From the NCBI GenBank assembly GCA_034509425.1, contig JAVTVJ010000667.1, forward strand, positions 1,043,501 through 1,107,500: 64,000 nt of DNA, written 5' to 3'. This DNA is from Eopsaltria australis (Eukaryota; Chordata; Aves; Passeriformes; Petroicidae). Shown in pieces: positions 22,801-36,000 of this stretch; within the stretch, counting starts at the first letter, position 1; every line of letters begins with the position of its first letter. A model generated the notes under the pieces. The model was not told the origin of the DNA and did no database searches. It worked only from the letters and a program-made list of their open reading frames with translations. The translations under genes and the position numbers were made by a program.

Positions 22801-25800
22801 AAGCCATGGTGGGATGGCTGCTATAGGTGTGTAGTTCCTTCCTCAGCCAGGGAGCTTCCTGCTGGCAATTGTGGATGTATTCATGAATGGTGTACCAAGT
22901 CAGGTGGGGGGAAGGGTCATGAGTAACATCCCAAAGCACAGCATTGCCCATTCCTGTGCCTTGTGGGGATGCAGTGAAATGTCACATGGGCACGTCTTCA
23001 GCACGTGTACCACGCCTGGGATCTTGCCTACTGTCCAAGCAGCTAATGCCACATCCTGTGGGATCAGCTCTGTGTGTGCAATGGCAGAGGCATGGAGGAA
23101 GGCTCTGGTATGCTTGGCCACAAAAGACCTGTCATCGTCATGCCACCAGGCCTCTTCATTTGTCTTGGATTCTCTTGGAGTCCTAGCCCTCCTCAGGCAT
23201 CTCCCTCTTCCTTCAACTCTTTCTAAATTAGAATAACTGTACTTGAGTCATAACTGTGGACTCACATGAGGTCACCACATGTGACTTGATTGGTGCTCCT
23301 GGTGTCTCAGCCTTGTTCTGTTTCATCTTCTCCCCTGCAGCTGCCAACTTTGCTGAGCATGCGGATGACTTTCACCTCCTTAGAAACACAGAGTTGTTCA
23401 GGTTGGAAAAGACCTCTAAGATTGAGTCCAGCCACCATGTTCACCACTAAACCATGTCCACAAGTGCCACATCCACACTTTTTTGTAAGAGAACAGTGAA
23501 GTATTTTTGACCTGCCTACATCTAGCTTGAACTTCCAAGATGGCTAGTGTCTGCTTTTAAAACAAAAATTATGCTAGGGAGAGCCTCTAAATTATACTGC
23601 AACAAATTTAGGAAAGCTTTGGCTGGAGATCAGTTCTGTTGTATCTTTTACTCTTTCATGCATCAATTTATTTGAGATTGTGTAGCTTTTTGTTCAGAGT
23701 GCATTAGTTCATAGCTGGGGTTATAAGTAAGTCTTGGAGTTTTTTTCTTTCCTTTTCTTGCAAAGTACAGAGCAGTGACGTCTGTGCTCTAGAAAGAATG
23801 TTTCACAGAATCAGTGAGGGTGGAAGACCTCTGAGATCAAGTCCAACCTATGACCAAACACCACCATGTCCGCCAGACCATGGCACTGAGCTCCACATCC
23901 AGTCTCCTTAAACAGCTTCAGGGACAGAGAGTCCACTACCTCCGTGGGCAGTCCTTTTCAATGTCTAATCAGCATTTCTTACTAATGCCCCACCTAAACC
24001 TCCCCTGCTGCAGCTTAAGACTGTGTCCCCTTGGCCTGTCACTGGTTGTCTGGGAGAAGAACCTGGCCCTCACGTGGCTACACCCTCCTGTCAGGCAGTT
24101 GTAGAGAGCAATAAGGTCACCCCAAGCCTCCTTTTCTCCAGGCTAAACACCTCCATCTCCCTCAGCCTCTCCTCACAGGACTTCCCCTCTAGACCCTTCA
24201 CCAGCTTCACTGACCTTCTGTGAACCTGCTCCAGCACCTCAATGTCCTTCTTGAATTGTGAGGCCCAGAACTGGACACAGCACTCAAGGTGTGGCCTCAC
24301 GAGTGCTAAGTATGGGGGGAACAAACTGGAACAAACTTTGTGTAACTCGTGGGTTTTGTATGGTTGTTACCTAAACTCTGTGCTGGATCTTTTTCTAGTC
24401 AAAAAAGAAATATACTGTAAAGGAGGTGTTTTATGGAAGAGGAACATAATAATGGTACTGGGAAGGAGTTTCCCTGTTCTCAGCAAGGACTTCTGTTTTG
24501 TTAGGCTACTTTTGTGTGGTGCATAATTTGTACAATTGTAGTAATGCAGAAGAACTGAGGATAACGAAATTTGGACTGAGTCTAAAACCCACTTTTAATG
24601 CTAGGTTGGTGCTTGGAATTTGATTCTTAATTTGTGGATTAGTTACTATACAATATCAACTTGAAATCAACATCGTCCAAGTTTGTGTCTATTACTAGAT
24701 GCTTTTATGGTTAACCAAACATCATCTTCTGCTAGGTAACATCCAACAAGTCTTCTTTGGTACATGTTTAGCTGAGCTTTATTTGGTAAAACTATTAAAT
24801 ATTGCTGTGTCACATTTGCTCTGAACGCAAATCACTACAATCTGATGTTAGACTGGGTGAAAGGGATGCGCAGTCCAGAATCTGTCATCTGTTAGGCCCT
24901 TTGTGTGGGTGAAGCACGGCACTTGTCCAGAACAGTCTACGGATGCTACACAAACACGATGAGAGAGCCACTGCAATGCTTTGTTCATCATCTGTAGTGA
25001 CTGTAAGAGGTTCTCACGTGAAGGACACTGGGCTGGCATTGAAGGAGCTCTGTAGACACATGGGGTATTTTACAAAATGTTCTTTGTCTTGTCTTGTCAA
25101 AATGTTCTTTGACAAGAGTAAGAGTAACTTGGTGGATAGAGACTAAGCTTTCTATCTGGTTCATATTCATTATTCTGGATAAATTAACACTTTTATGTAA
25201 AATATGTATGTCTTATAATAGCATAATTGACTAAATCTGTAGGTAGAAAGTGTTTTGCTTTTTATAAATAACTCAGGGGAAAGCTTTCTTCCAAAACAAA
25301 TTTGACATGTATGTTTACAAGTACAGTATTTAATTTTGGAATAGCTAAAGAAATTAAGTGAATAGGTTTCAGGCTGCTTAAGAACAAAAGCAAAGATACT
25401 TTTTTTCAATAAGAACTTCTGCGTATTCCTGGTTTTTAAAAATAAAAGCCTGAGCAGTTTCTTGAAGCACCCCAGCACAGAACCTGATGTACTGACAAGT
25501 CACACTCCTCTGCACAGACTTTGTCCATGAGGCAGCTGCGGCAATTCTCTAAGAGCAAAAAATAAAGCTGGGGTTGTGTAACTTAACCTGGGGGAGGAGG
25601 GGGACATTCCTGGTGCTGAAGAGAAAGCCATCAAGTCAGGGCCTGGGTATGTAGACTTGTGAGATGTGTGCTATGCAGGCTTCATAAATAAATCCCAGAG
25701 TGTATTGTGGAGAATCTGGGTAAGCTTCTCATTGGAAGAGGCAGAGTTATCCCTTGTCTTGCCTCATCATTTGAAATGTCAGAGAGACCTGCACTGAGTT

Positions 25801-28800
25801 TGAAGACACCCTGCTTTTTTACTTCCCACCTCTGGGATTTCTTTCTTGTACTGTATTAATTGCTCCAGCCTCTTGTGCACTTCCATTACAGCCACCCCAG
25901 GTCTTCTCTCCTGTGCTTTGAAGGGTAGGTTCAAAATAAAGCATCTCAGCACAGAAAAACCAGCATGTGGGATTTGATGTGAAGTGTGGAAGTGTGAAAG
26001 GGCTTGCAGCTCTGCAGCACAGCCAGAGAAACAGCCTGGTGTGGCACGTCGTGGAGCTGGCAGATTCATAGGGCAAGTTTTGGTTCCAGTCATTTAAGCT
26101 GAGGTTTGAAATCTATTACTGACATGCCTCTGAGTTCTGTTGTGCTTGTCACCCCAAGTGCAATTACCCAGGCTATGCCACAACACTGAGCTTAAAACAC
26201 ATGGGCAGAAAGCCAAATTCTGCACTTAGCAAGCACTTTAAATAGAAAACTACAGCACAACTGACCTGCAGGTACCTTTCTTTTTATAAGGAAAGCTGGC
26301 ATTTCTAACTGCTTTAATTATAAATGCATTGTTAAATGCTGTTGTATAATATTTATTCACTAAAATAATGTTTAGTCACAGCTTAACGTGATTGCTGTGT
26401 ACAGTTTGAGTTTTAGGCAGAATATAAAACCTGTACCTTCTCTAATTTTGTTAACCTTGTGCAAATAGGTACAGCAAAAGGAATACTGAGGGCATTTTCC
26501 AATGATACTGTGGCAACCATGGCAGATCACCAAGGTCCACACTAATAAACCACTGAGATAATTTTGTAGTGTTTAAGTATGTCTGCAGTGCAGCAGTGGC
26601 ACATTTGACCTGTCTCAGCCTCAGCAGTGGGGTCTGTTAGCGACAGCATGATATTTAACACCAGTTGTGAACTGACCCAGCTTAGAGTTGGTTTTGCAGC
26701 CCATGCTTAATCCCACGTTGCTATGGTTCAGCCACCACCTGTATCCGTGATAATGGATGCAAAGCCAGTCCAGTTGGAGCTGTAAATCTCTAAGTCACAG
26801 CAGTGGGGGCCATGTAGACAGAAACTTGGGAAGCTGCTCTGATGTGGCTTCAGGTCCTGATGGTACAAAGATGCTGGTAGCTTTGTTGGTATTAAAACTT
26901 AAGCAGACCTGGCTTCATTGCTTCTTTTGGCTTAGCCTGTATTTTGTAAAATGTAAATTCTGATCAAAGCTCATGTTGTGATTGAAGTTGTGAAGCCTTC
27001 TTGTTTGTGTCTAAGGTAGATGGATTGCAAGAAGGGCAGTGCTATGCAGGATCTTATTGCTGTAGTTTTACTATAGAGAAAATCCTGGAAATTGTATTAT
27101 ATCATCCCAAGACTTGTCTGCCTGCAGAGCTCAGCTGAATTTGCCACTTGGTTTCATGACTGTCACAGCTGGAAAGTTTAACAGCTTAAGCCTCACTTAG
27201 TTAAAACATCCATATAGTTATGGGCATTATCTACTTGCTAATTGCTTTATGGAGGTTCTATGACCTTTTTTTAGAAAAGATACATGTACTGGTGTGCATT
27301 TCAATGCCTAGATGAGTTTAAGAAATCTTGTGTCACTTTGTTTTCTCTTGGTAACAAAATGGTTACCATAACTTGGTAAGGAGACTTCAGTTACTGAGTT
27401 ATTAAAGTGACAGCATAGGTGCATAAACCTGGTTTGGATGTTTACCTCTGTGATTGCCTCAGTGCTTTGGAATTTAAACTATCAGGCTTTTTACAGCTTG
27501 ACAGAAAGCCTCACTGCTGAGGGTGTAATTAAAACAAAGCTGTTCCTATGTCAGGAGTGTGAGATTCTTAGGACACAAGATCCCAAAGGCTACTAAAAGT
27601 TAAAAGAACACAAAAGCCAGATTTCAAAAATCACTGTTTCTGGCAACTGATTTCCTAGAAGTTATGGTGAACGGAAGGGAAGCCCAAGATAGATGAGCTG
27701 AGGTGCTGGTGTTGATGAAGTGGTTGTCTTGGCAACTGCAGTCACTTAAATATCCTGAGGAAAATAGCAAGCAAATGTTAAGATTGAGAAATGGCAACGG
27801 ATTGACAGAAGAACCAGGAGCAATGAGTAGCTTGAGGCATACACAGGGAGTTGATCTGACTACAGTAGCAAGTTGCTGTTTTCAGTGGTGGGATTCTGGA
27901 GTGTTGCAACCCCGATAGTTCTTCTCTTGTAATGACAGTGTGCTGGGCTGCCTACTTGCTGCATGAGGCCAGATCGCTGGGGAGAAGCCTTCCAGCGTAT
28001 ATTTGTCCCCAAAAGGTGACTGATGCATGTGGTGTGAGCTCAGGTTCTAGTGGTGTGCTTCATTTGCAGCCTCACTGTTCAGTGTAGTCATCCAAGTATA
28101 GCAGCAAAATCCCAGTGCAAAATAAACCCCGCATTCAAGCAGGTACTAGTGTGAGAATTGTATTCCATGCCAGAGATAAACTGCTGGAGCAGCAACTGTG
28201 TCAAGGATTGCTCTAGGTCCCTGAAGTGCTTTCCATGGTGAGAAATTGAGCCATCTTGCCTTGTGTGTTTTGCTAATCGTGATTGCACGTGCTGATTTGT
28301 GGTTCCAGAGGTAAAAACTGGTAAGTTTTAATCTTTTGCTTCCCTCATGAAACTCTTAATTTTCCTTTACTTCAACACAAGAAGCACAACCCAGAGAAAG
28401 CCCAAATGAGTAAAACAAGCGGAATTTGAGCCAGTTTTTTCCTGCTGCCACAAGCATATTTGTAACTGCCAACTATGACGGGTATTTCTACAGGCACTGA
28501 ATCTTAAGCAGAGCACCAGGTGCTAAGAGAAGTTAAAGAAGACTAGGTGTACTCTTTCTGCCTTTTCATCTAATACTTGGTTTCTGAGCTTCTCTTTGTG
28601 CAGTAACTTGTGAAAAGTCACAGTTGAAAACTTCATTCAAATGGAAGTGAAAAACTCGTAAGCTACTTCTTGCCACAAAAGCCAGCACATAGTAAAAACT
28701 GCTGGTAGGATTAATTTCCTATCACATTTATTCCCTTCTTTTTTTCTAGGAAAAATCCTACACTGCAGATACAGGAACAGTCACTCTATCAATATTTTTT

Positions 28801-30002
28801 CTTTTCTTTTACCTGCGTGCTTAAAAGCTACTTGGCTCTACTGTTAGTGGTCAGGGTACTAGGTGAACTTGATGTTTCTGTGATACAGATCCAGCTTGGT
28901 GCTCTGGTTATTTCATTCAGTCATTTGACCATCTATTTCTGCTTAGCAACATTTTTCAACACAGGCAAAATCTCTGCTTTCTCTGATAGCAATGTAAGCC
29001 TGTGCAACAGTTAATATTTGATTTACTTCTGAAGCTTTGCCTAATTAGAGGGAAGTTTTCCTTGGCAAGTAATATCAGCTTCTGCAGTACTGAAATGTTA
29101 GAAATTGCAGTCCCTGGTGTGATGCTGATACTGACGGTAGGTGTTTTATTTGTAGCTTTTGCTGAAGGAGCAATGGTAAAAATTCCTATTTAGGCTTTTC
29201 CGTTTCCTGCCTTATAAGTTTTTAGCCTGAATTACATCTCCCTCTGACCCTTCAAAGTTTTTTTTACACTGAAAGTGCTAATCTGATACAGGACTTCTTA
29301 AAGTATCTGTAACTTCACCTGACACCAATCAACAGATTAAGGTTCACAAATCAGTTCTGAAAGTAGGGTGATATGTTTTCCAAATATTTCCTGTAATTGC
29401 AAAGAATATTTAATTAAAAAGTGATGGAGTATGAGATAAAACCTCGATCAGCTTATATAATCACTTTGAATTGTGTGCTTACAGTGGTCTGCTCTGCTGT
29501 TAAGATCCACTATTTTTATCCTTCTGTTTTCACTAGTTTAACAGCTAAAAGTTCCAAATAGACCTGATATAATCAAACCCACCCATTTTGTCAAAATTAA
29601 GCTTGATACAGGAATTTTCATAAACTAGGCACTACTATTACATAGAGTAGTCTGAGTTTCCTGAAGAGAGCATATGGTAGCTGGCGTTTTGGTGGAGATG
29701 ACTTGATAATTATAGCTCCTTTGTGTGAGTCCCTCTGCCATTTCATGGGGCTAATGGCAAATTAAGCTTTTTGTAGATGTAAGGAAAGCAGGCTGCTAAA
29801 AATATTTGGGTTTTGTACATCTTTAGTTATTTTATTGGATTTGAACTAGAACAACATCTTGGAGTCCAAGGTATGAGGTCAAAGTGGTTAAACTCTTCTG
29901 AAATGAATAGTCCTGCCCCTGGAGCAAAGCTTCTTGTGAGTAGAGATCTTGATTCTCTGAACCCTTTTGCAACAGACAAGGCAAGACTGTAAAGACATTT
30001 TT

Positions 30003-30036
<34 letters not shown>

Positions 30037-33000
30037 TTTAGGTGGTAGCTGTTTACTGAAATCAGCAGAGAATCACTTAGGTGATCATGGTGATAGTCTG
30101 GGTGTTTTGCTGTGATGATCTGACTTTAAGGGTGTCACATCAACTTCTGTGCCTTAAGCGTCTCAATTCTAGTTTAATGTGTTGCAAGCATTTGTGAATA
30201 TGAATCAGCTAAGGTTTCACTTGAGTTGCTGTTATTTCAAGATAAATGTAATATACAATTGTATAAGCTAACAGGAGCCTGAACCTGAGCTAGTGATCTA
30301 GTCTGATTTTGGTTTTTGTAAGCTGATCCTTAGTGCAATTTACCTGTCAGTTACTACAACAGTGGGCATGGTTTCTGCTGCTCTGTGCTAAACAAACAAT
30401 CAGAAAGAAAAATATATCTATGATATAGTGGCTGACTTATACCACAAGGTGTGGTATTCCTTAAATCCTTTTATAAACTGTTTTATCCTAGCTAATGTAC
30501 TTGTGGATGTTCTTATTACCCATACAACGCCTAATTCCTTTTGAACTCTGCTAAACTGTTGGCCTTAATGTTGCTTAGCAATAATTAGCAAAACACAGTT
30601 AGTTTGTGTATTAACTCTAGATCAAACCTTTAAAATTTTGTTTGTGCTGACCTGTTACACTTTCATGTTGGTAAGACTTTGCTGAATGGTGAATGGGAAC
30701 TCATCCAGATGGGTGCGTGAATCAACCTCACTGCCAGCCCTTAGCTTGGATAATTTCTTAATTTTGTCTTTAAAGCTCTTGTGTTGTGTTCCCGCTTGAC
30801 ACAGCAGGCTTTTAAGAATGTTGGATAGCCTCCATCCCGAACTATGGAGTATGCTACAGGAAGCTTCACCTTCACAAAGTAAACAAAGCATCTGTGTCTC
30901 TTTTTATGGGAACTTGAGGAGCATTGCCAGATCTCATTCTGCTCTCTGCAGTTCAACCATGCTGCTCTTACAGGAGCATACAGGTTATAATAAAGGATAA
31001 AGGAGTAGTGGTAGTTAGTGTTCAGATGTTTTAGGTTTCTGCTCTGGAGGTTGTGTAACTTTGCTAGGATACTGGGGAGCCCTTCATTTTGTGATTTGAT
31101 TCCATATTCTTCCTTTCTCAGATGTTTGATCTAGGCAAGTTGTGTTGTTCAAGGGCAAAGTTCCACTTAAAGCTAAGGAATAAAGTTAAGGTTTCTTAAA
31201 TAATCCCTGCCATGCTTTTGTAGCAATATTTTTATCCCATACGTTCTTGTCTTGTAACCATCACCATTTTAGAGCAATCTGTGGTAAGTAGGGTAAAGAA
31301 CTAAAATTGTGCAGAGGTGCCTGAAGTGTCAACAGCTTCAGTATGGAAGGGTGGCATTAAGGGCCACCCCACTTATTTTACATGCCCAGCTTTGGAGTGA
31401 GACTTGGAGAGGTTCAGCCGTCTCTTGTCTGGGGATAACTGTGTCCTCCTCAGGGCTTTGGCTCCTGCAGGAAATTTAATATGTGGCTCTCAGCCAAAAG
31501 TACTGGAGATGTATTTAGTTCCCACTTCAACTTAAAGGGACTAAACACATACCTTCTGGGGTTTTTTTGAGGTAACGTAGTTATCAGGCTGAGAGTTTGT
31601 ATTGAGGAATCCTTCTTTTCCCTTGTTGAAACTTTTGCCCTCTGGGCTCTTGGCTGTGTAGTGGGGTAGAGCCAAAACCCAGGCAGCAGTGAAGGAACTT
31701 GCCTCTGTAGCTTAAGGTGCTCAGCTGGAAGGAGGGATTGTTCCTGTTTATCAGCTCACATGCCAGTGTGAAATGTTACTGATCCTGACAGTTTTTTCCA
31801 AGCTCTGAGCTGTTAGTCTACTTCTCTGGCTTGGGCTTCTGCATTCCTGTCTGGACAGTGGCCTGATGCCAAGGGGAAAGCTGAAGAGAGCTGTGCTTAA
31901 TGCCCTTTAGGATAGGGCATCCACCCAGAAGGTAGAGGATGCAATGCCTTTGTGCCAAATGCCCCAGTGCCAACTGATTGAATAAGGTGTCCCAGTTTAG
32001 CTGATTTTTTTTTTTTTTTTTTTTTTTAAGGAAAATAGGACAATCATCTGAATGAAATGTGTGGTACAAGTGGTCACGTACAGAATTTCAGGCTCTGAGT
32101 CAGCCTCGTACACATATCTACTTGTAACCTTGAGTTCAGTATTAAATTCCCAGAGCTCAGTGTTCAGGGCATTTTGTTTCTTGTCACTTTTGTTGGGCAG
32201 GTCAACAAGCACTACTCAGAAGGAACATGAGAATTCTGGTTCTAGAACCTGGAGTTTTCAAGAATGCATCCCTAGTCTGCACTGACTCCCGAGATCCACT
32301 TCACAAGCACCAGGCTTGTCACGCTCACTCATGCAATGCTTATGGTGTTACTCCTGTTGTAGCAGGGTTCAGAAAATCAAAGGATAAGCTACTTTTAGGT
32401 ACCTGTTAATTACTCTGTTCAGGAGAGTGCAGGGTCGTCTCTTCCTCGTTTAACTTCTGTTCTTGTATTTTTGGAGAACACATCTGTAATAGGGGTTGAC
32501 AAGGTAGCCTCAAACAGTTCCTGTCTCATCCTCAGTGCCTAGTAATGTATTTGTGGCAGAAAAATCTTTCAGTGCAACCAGGAGATGACTTAAAAGTCTA
32601 TCCTTATAAACACTTTGTCATTGGCTAACTTTTTAACAATATTTTTTGTGGTGAAATTTTCTCATTAGTTTGCTGTAGTCAGTTGTCTCTTGGATGAAGC
32701 TGTGATTTTAAGGACAGCATTTCACACTGGAAACAATTCCAGTGTCCCATGATAACATGTACAAGAATGTCAGATCAGTCAGTGTTTAATTTGCAAATTA
32801 AAAATTTTGCTGTAGTGGCTTTTTGTGTTAAGCTACTGGACTGTAAGAATAATGAGCTAGTGATGCAGACTTCCATGATCATTAATCTGATATTGTAATA
32901 GCTGTGTTTAAAGCTAACTGCTCACAGTAAAATAGCAAATGAGCTATGTGTTACTTTAGATATAATTAGATACGCTGCCTGGTATGTTTATTTTGGAGAT

Positions 33001-36000
33001 TGGAGCAGAAGCATAACCCCCCCTACAATACAGTCTGCAATGCCCAGGTCAGAAGTGGTTGTGCAGGGAATGCGAGCTCTGCAGCACACACAGCTTAGTG
33101 CACCGTGTGGGTTTCTCTGCACTGGATTTGCTGAGAATTTTTTTTTTTTTTCATGCTGATAGGAGAATCACAGCATTTTAATCCTAGTGACTGCAGCAGT
33201 TATGTCCATATGAGAAATATGAGATCTGGTGTCCATACACTTAGTACCTTGTAAAGGTGGGCAGCATTGCAGCAAACATGAAGGAAATTGTGCATATGTC
33301 ATTGCTAGGATACTCCTGAGGTCACTTCCCCAGCATTCTACTCCTTAGTTTTTCCTCTGAGGAAGATCAGGGCTCTTGAACCTCAGTTGCTGTGCCACTT
33401 GCTGTTAATACAGGCTATAGACAACCACAGTGTTCAACCTTTGTGTCTCTCCAGACTTTCTGTCTTGGAAAAGATAACACAACTTCACTGAGCAGCACTA
33501 AACAATAGTTAATTATGTAGATGTTTTCCAGATCCTTGTTTTGAAACACTTTGAAGCCATAAAATATACTGGATCTGCAAAGCTGCCAGTATGTCTCCAC
33601 TTAGCACAAGGGCCGTTTTGCCAGCAGGAGAAAGTACTTTGTCCTACAAAGTCTAAATTGACTCCAAGGTTTTTGGTTGATTATCTTTGGTGTGATGTGA
33701 GGTTTTTTTGAGTGTTCTTAAAAATGATCGTTGTAGGTAGCATTGTGGTGTTAGTTTCAGCATCTGATTCTTTTTTTTCTGCTTTCAAACATTGATACGT
33801 GCTTTGAATGATGCCTGGGAAGAGCATCACTGGGATGGGAAAGAGGCTAACTGAAAATATTGCAGAGTAACTTGAGCAGCAAACTGTGTGCTACTCAAAT
33901 GAGGCTAACTTCTGTATAATGAGAGTGAAGGAGGATATTTTGAAACTCGTCTCTTTTTACAGGAGGCAGTCAGTGCTGTTGGCATATTTTAAGGGTAAGA
34001 TGTGTTGCTGCTTGTGTCATATCCACTATGATGAGGCTGTGACTTGCTGGGGGCTCTTGAACCTGCAAAGTTAATCCAGCCCACAAATACCATGAGGGGT
34101 TTGTGGCTACTAACAAGCTGCAGAAATTATGGCTACTGCACAGTTTGTTGTATGCAAATATAAGTAAATTAGAGCCCACTTGAAAGTCCAGCATACTCTG
34201 GAGGGTGATAACTCATGATTTTTGCTATAACTGGGCTCTGTAAGAGTTGGCTTCTGGTGAGTGCTTGCTTCTTCCTCTCTTCCAAAAAAGTCAGATGTGG
34301 TATGTTAATGACATGCTCCATGGAGGTACATGTGCTGCTGAGGCTGTAATTCTAAAATGTGCATTATAAATCAGGTGATCGTGAAGTCTGGCCAGAAATT
34401 ATTGGCTTGGCTGTCTTTATCACTAAACAAGCAAGCAGGTCACTAATTTAACTTGTTTAGATTATATTTCCCTGCTGCCATTCCCCTGCCCTACACCTGC
34501 CAAGATATTGAGTGTTAGAATGGGAAAGAAAACCCTGATTATGTTTTGTCTTCCCAAACTAGAAAAGTACTGATAGAGTATATGTATGCATGTATGCAGT
34601 ATTCCAATTATCATCAGAGTATTAACACCTAAAGCTACAACTGACAGTATACAGAACTGCCTCATGAGTCTTCCACTACGAAAGCCATTTGTGGGGGATT
34701 TCAGTAGTAGCCAAAGGTTTCTGGTTGGGATTTTTTTCTGTGCATGCAATCCCAAACTTGCTGAATGATTCAACTTGCTGGTTGGTCTGACGTTGTATTG
34801 ACTGAACTGTTCACACTTAACTCTATGAATAAAGGTCTAAAGGGTGATTTCTTCCAAAATAAAGCATTTAAATTAGAAATGGGGAATTTTCTGGCTAGTT
34901 TGTTACCTGACTGCAGAGTAGTGCCAGGAGGGGTGGGAGGAGGAGCCTCTGTTGTGGCTTGCACCAGTTTGTTCTTATCTTCCTGCTTAGAGCTAGTTGG
35001 GTTGCTAAATTGTTTTTAAGCAGTAACACTGAGGATTTATCAGACCCATAGTTGAGTATAAGAGATGGGAAACAACAGTTTATACACTTCAGATTTTGTG
35101 GTGTTCAAATGCCAGTGACAGTGCTGCCCACACTGTCATCATTCATCTGGTTCTCAATAGTTTGTTTGGTGTAGTAATCCCAAGTGCTGCTTTTGTCCCG
35201 ATTTGACAACACATTGTCTGTGGTGCTTTTTTGGGACCCTGAGCTGTCCTGCTCTGTGTGTAACTGGTAACCTGCTCTTACAGTATGTGTAAAATGTTTA
35301 AAATGCTGTAAATCTAACCAAGCTCTGGGAGTGTTTTGGCACTTGAGCTCCCAGTGCACTGCTGTTTCCCTCAGCAGCTGCTCGTGCACAGGCACAGCTG
35401 TGCTCATGAGCATCCTCATAGCTGCTCCTCTGAATGTCTGCAGTGGTGCAGAGAAAGCATGGAAGTAGTGATCAGGCTTGATACTGAGTTGTGTTCAAAC
35501 AGGTGGGGAAGGAGGGCATCTTCACTAGTGAAAGAAAAAACACAAGCTTGGGTTTTTAGAGATAATTTGAAGTTAGTTCTATAGAAGTTTATGAGGTGTC
35601 AGAGTGGATACTTTCTACCATGCTGGGCAACTGTAACAATAAAGTTTACAAGGATGCTGCCTCCTCTTTGCAGTACCTTCTTGGAATTAAAGTCTCCCTG
35701 CTAAACTGAGAAGTCCAAGCTGCATCTTTAATGTCCTTTTGCAACTAATTTTCACCTGTGCTCAACATCTAGTACTCCTTGAGCTTTCTCAGTGCTTTAA
35801 TGAGCTCACTGTAACATTTTCTGTTGTTCTGAAGTGCCTGCTCATTCTTGACAGGCTCTTTACGCTGATCTCCAGGTGTTAGAAAGGTACATTATTTGTC
35901 AGTAGAACGGCCTTATTAAGGTTTAGGGCTTGACATGCTTCAATTTTCTCAGACGTAGAGGGAGATTATAAAACTTGGGAAGCAGGATGTACCACTGATA

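Larger units (their letters stand above)
24326..35995. other. Intron 1 block without recognised features except T runs
   Basis: Unique-looking AT-rich intron. Only the homopolymers at 30006-30033 and 32005-32027 stand out. Confidence 0.5.
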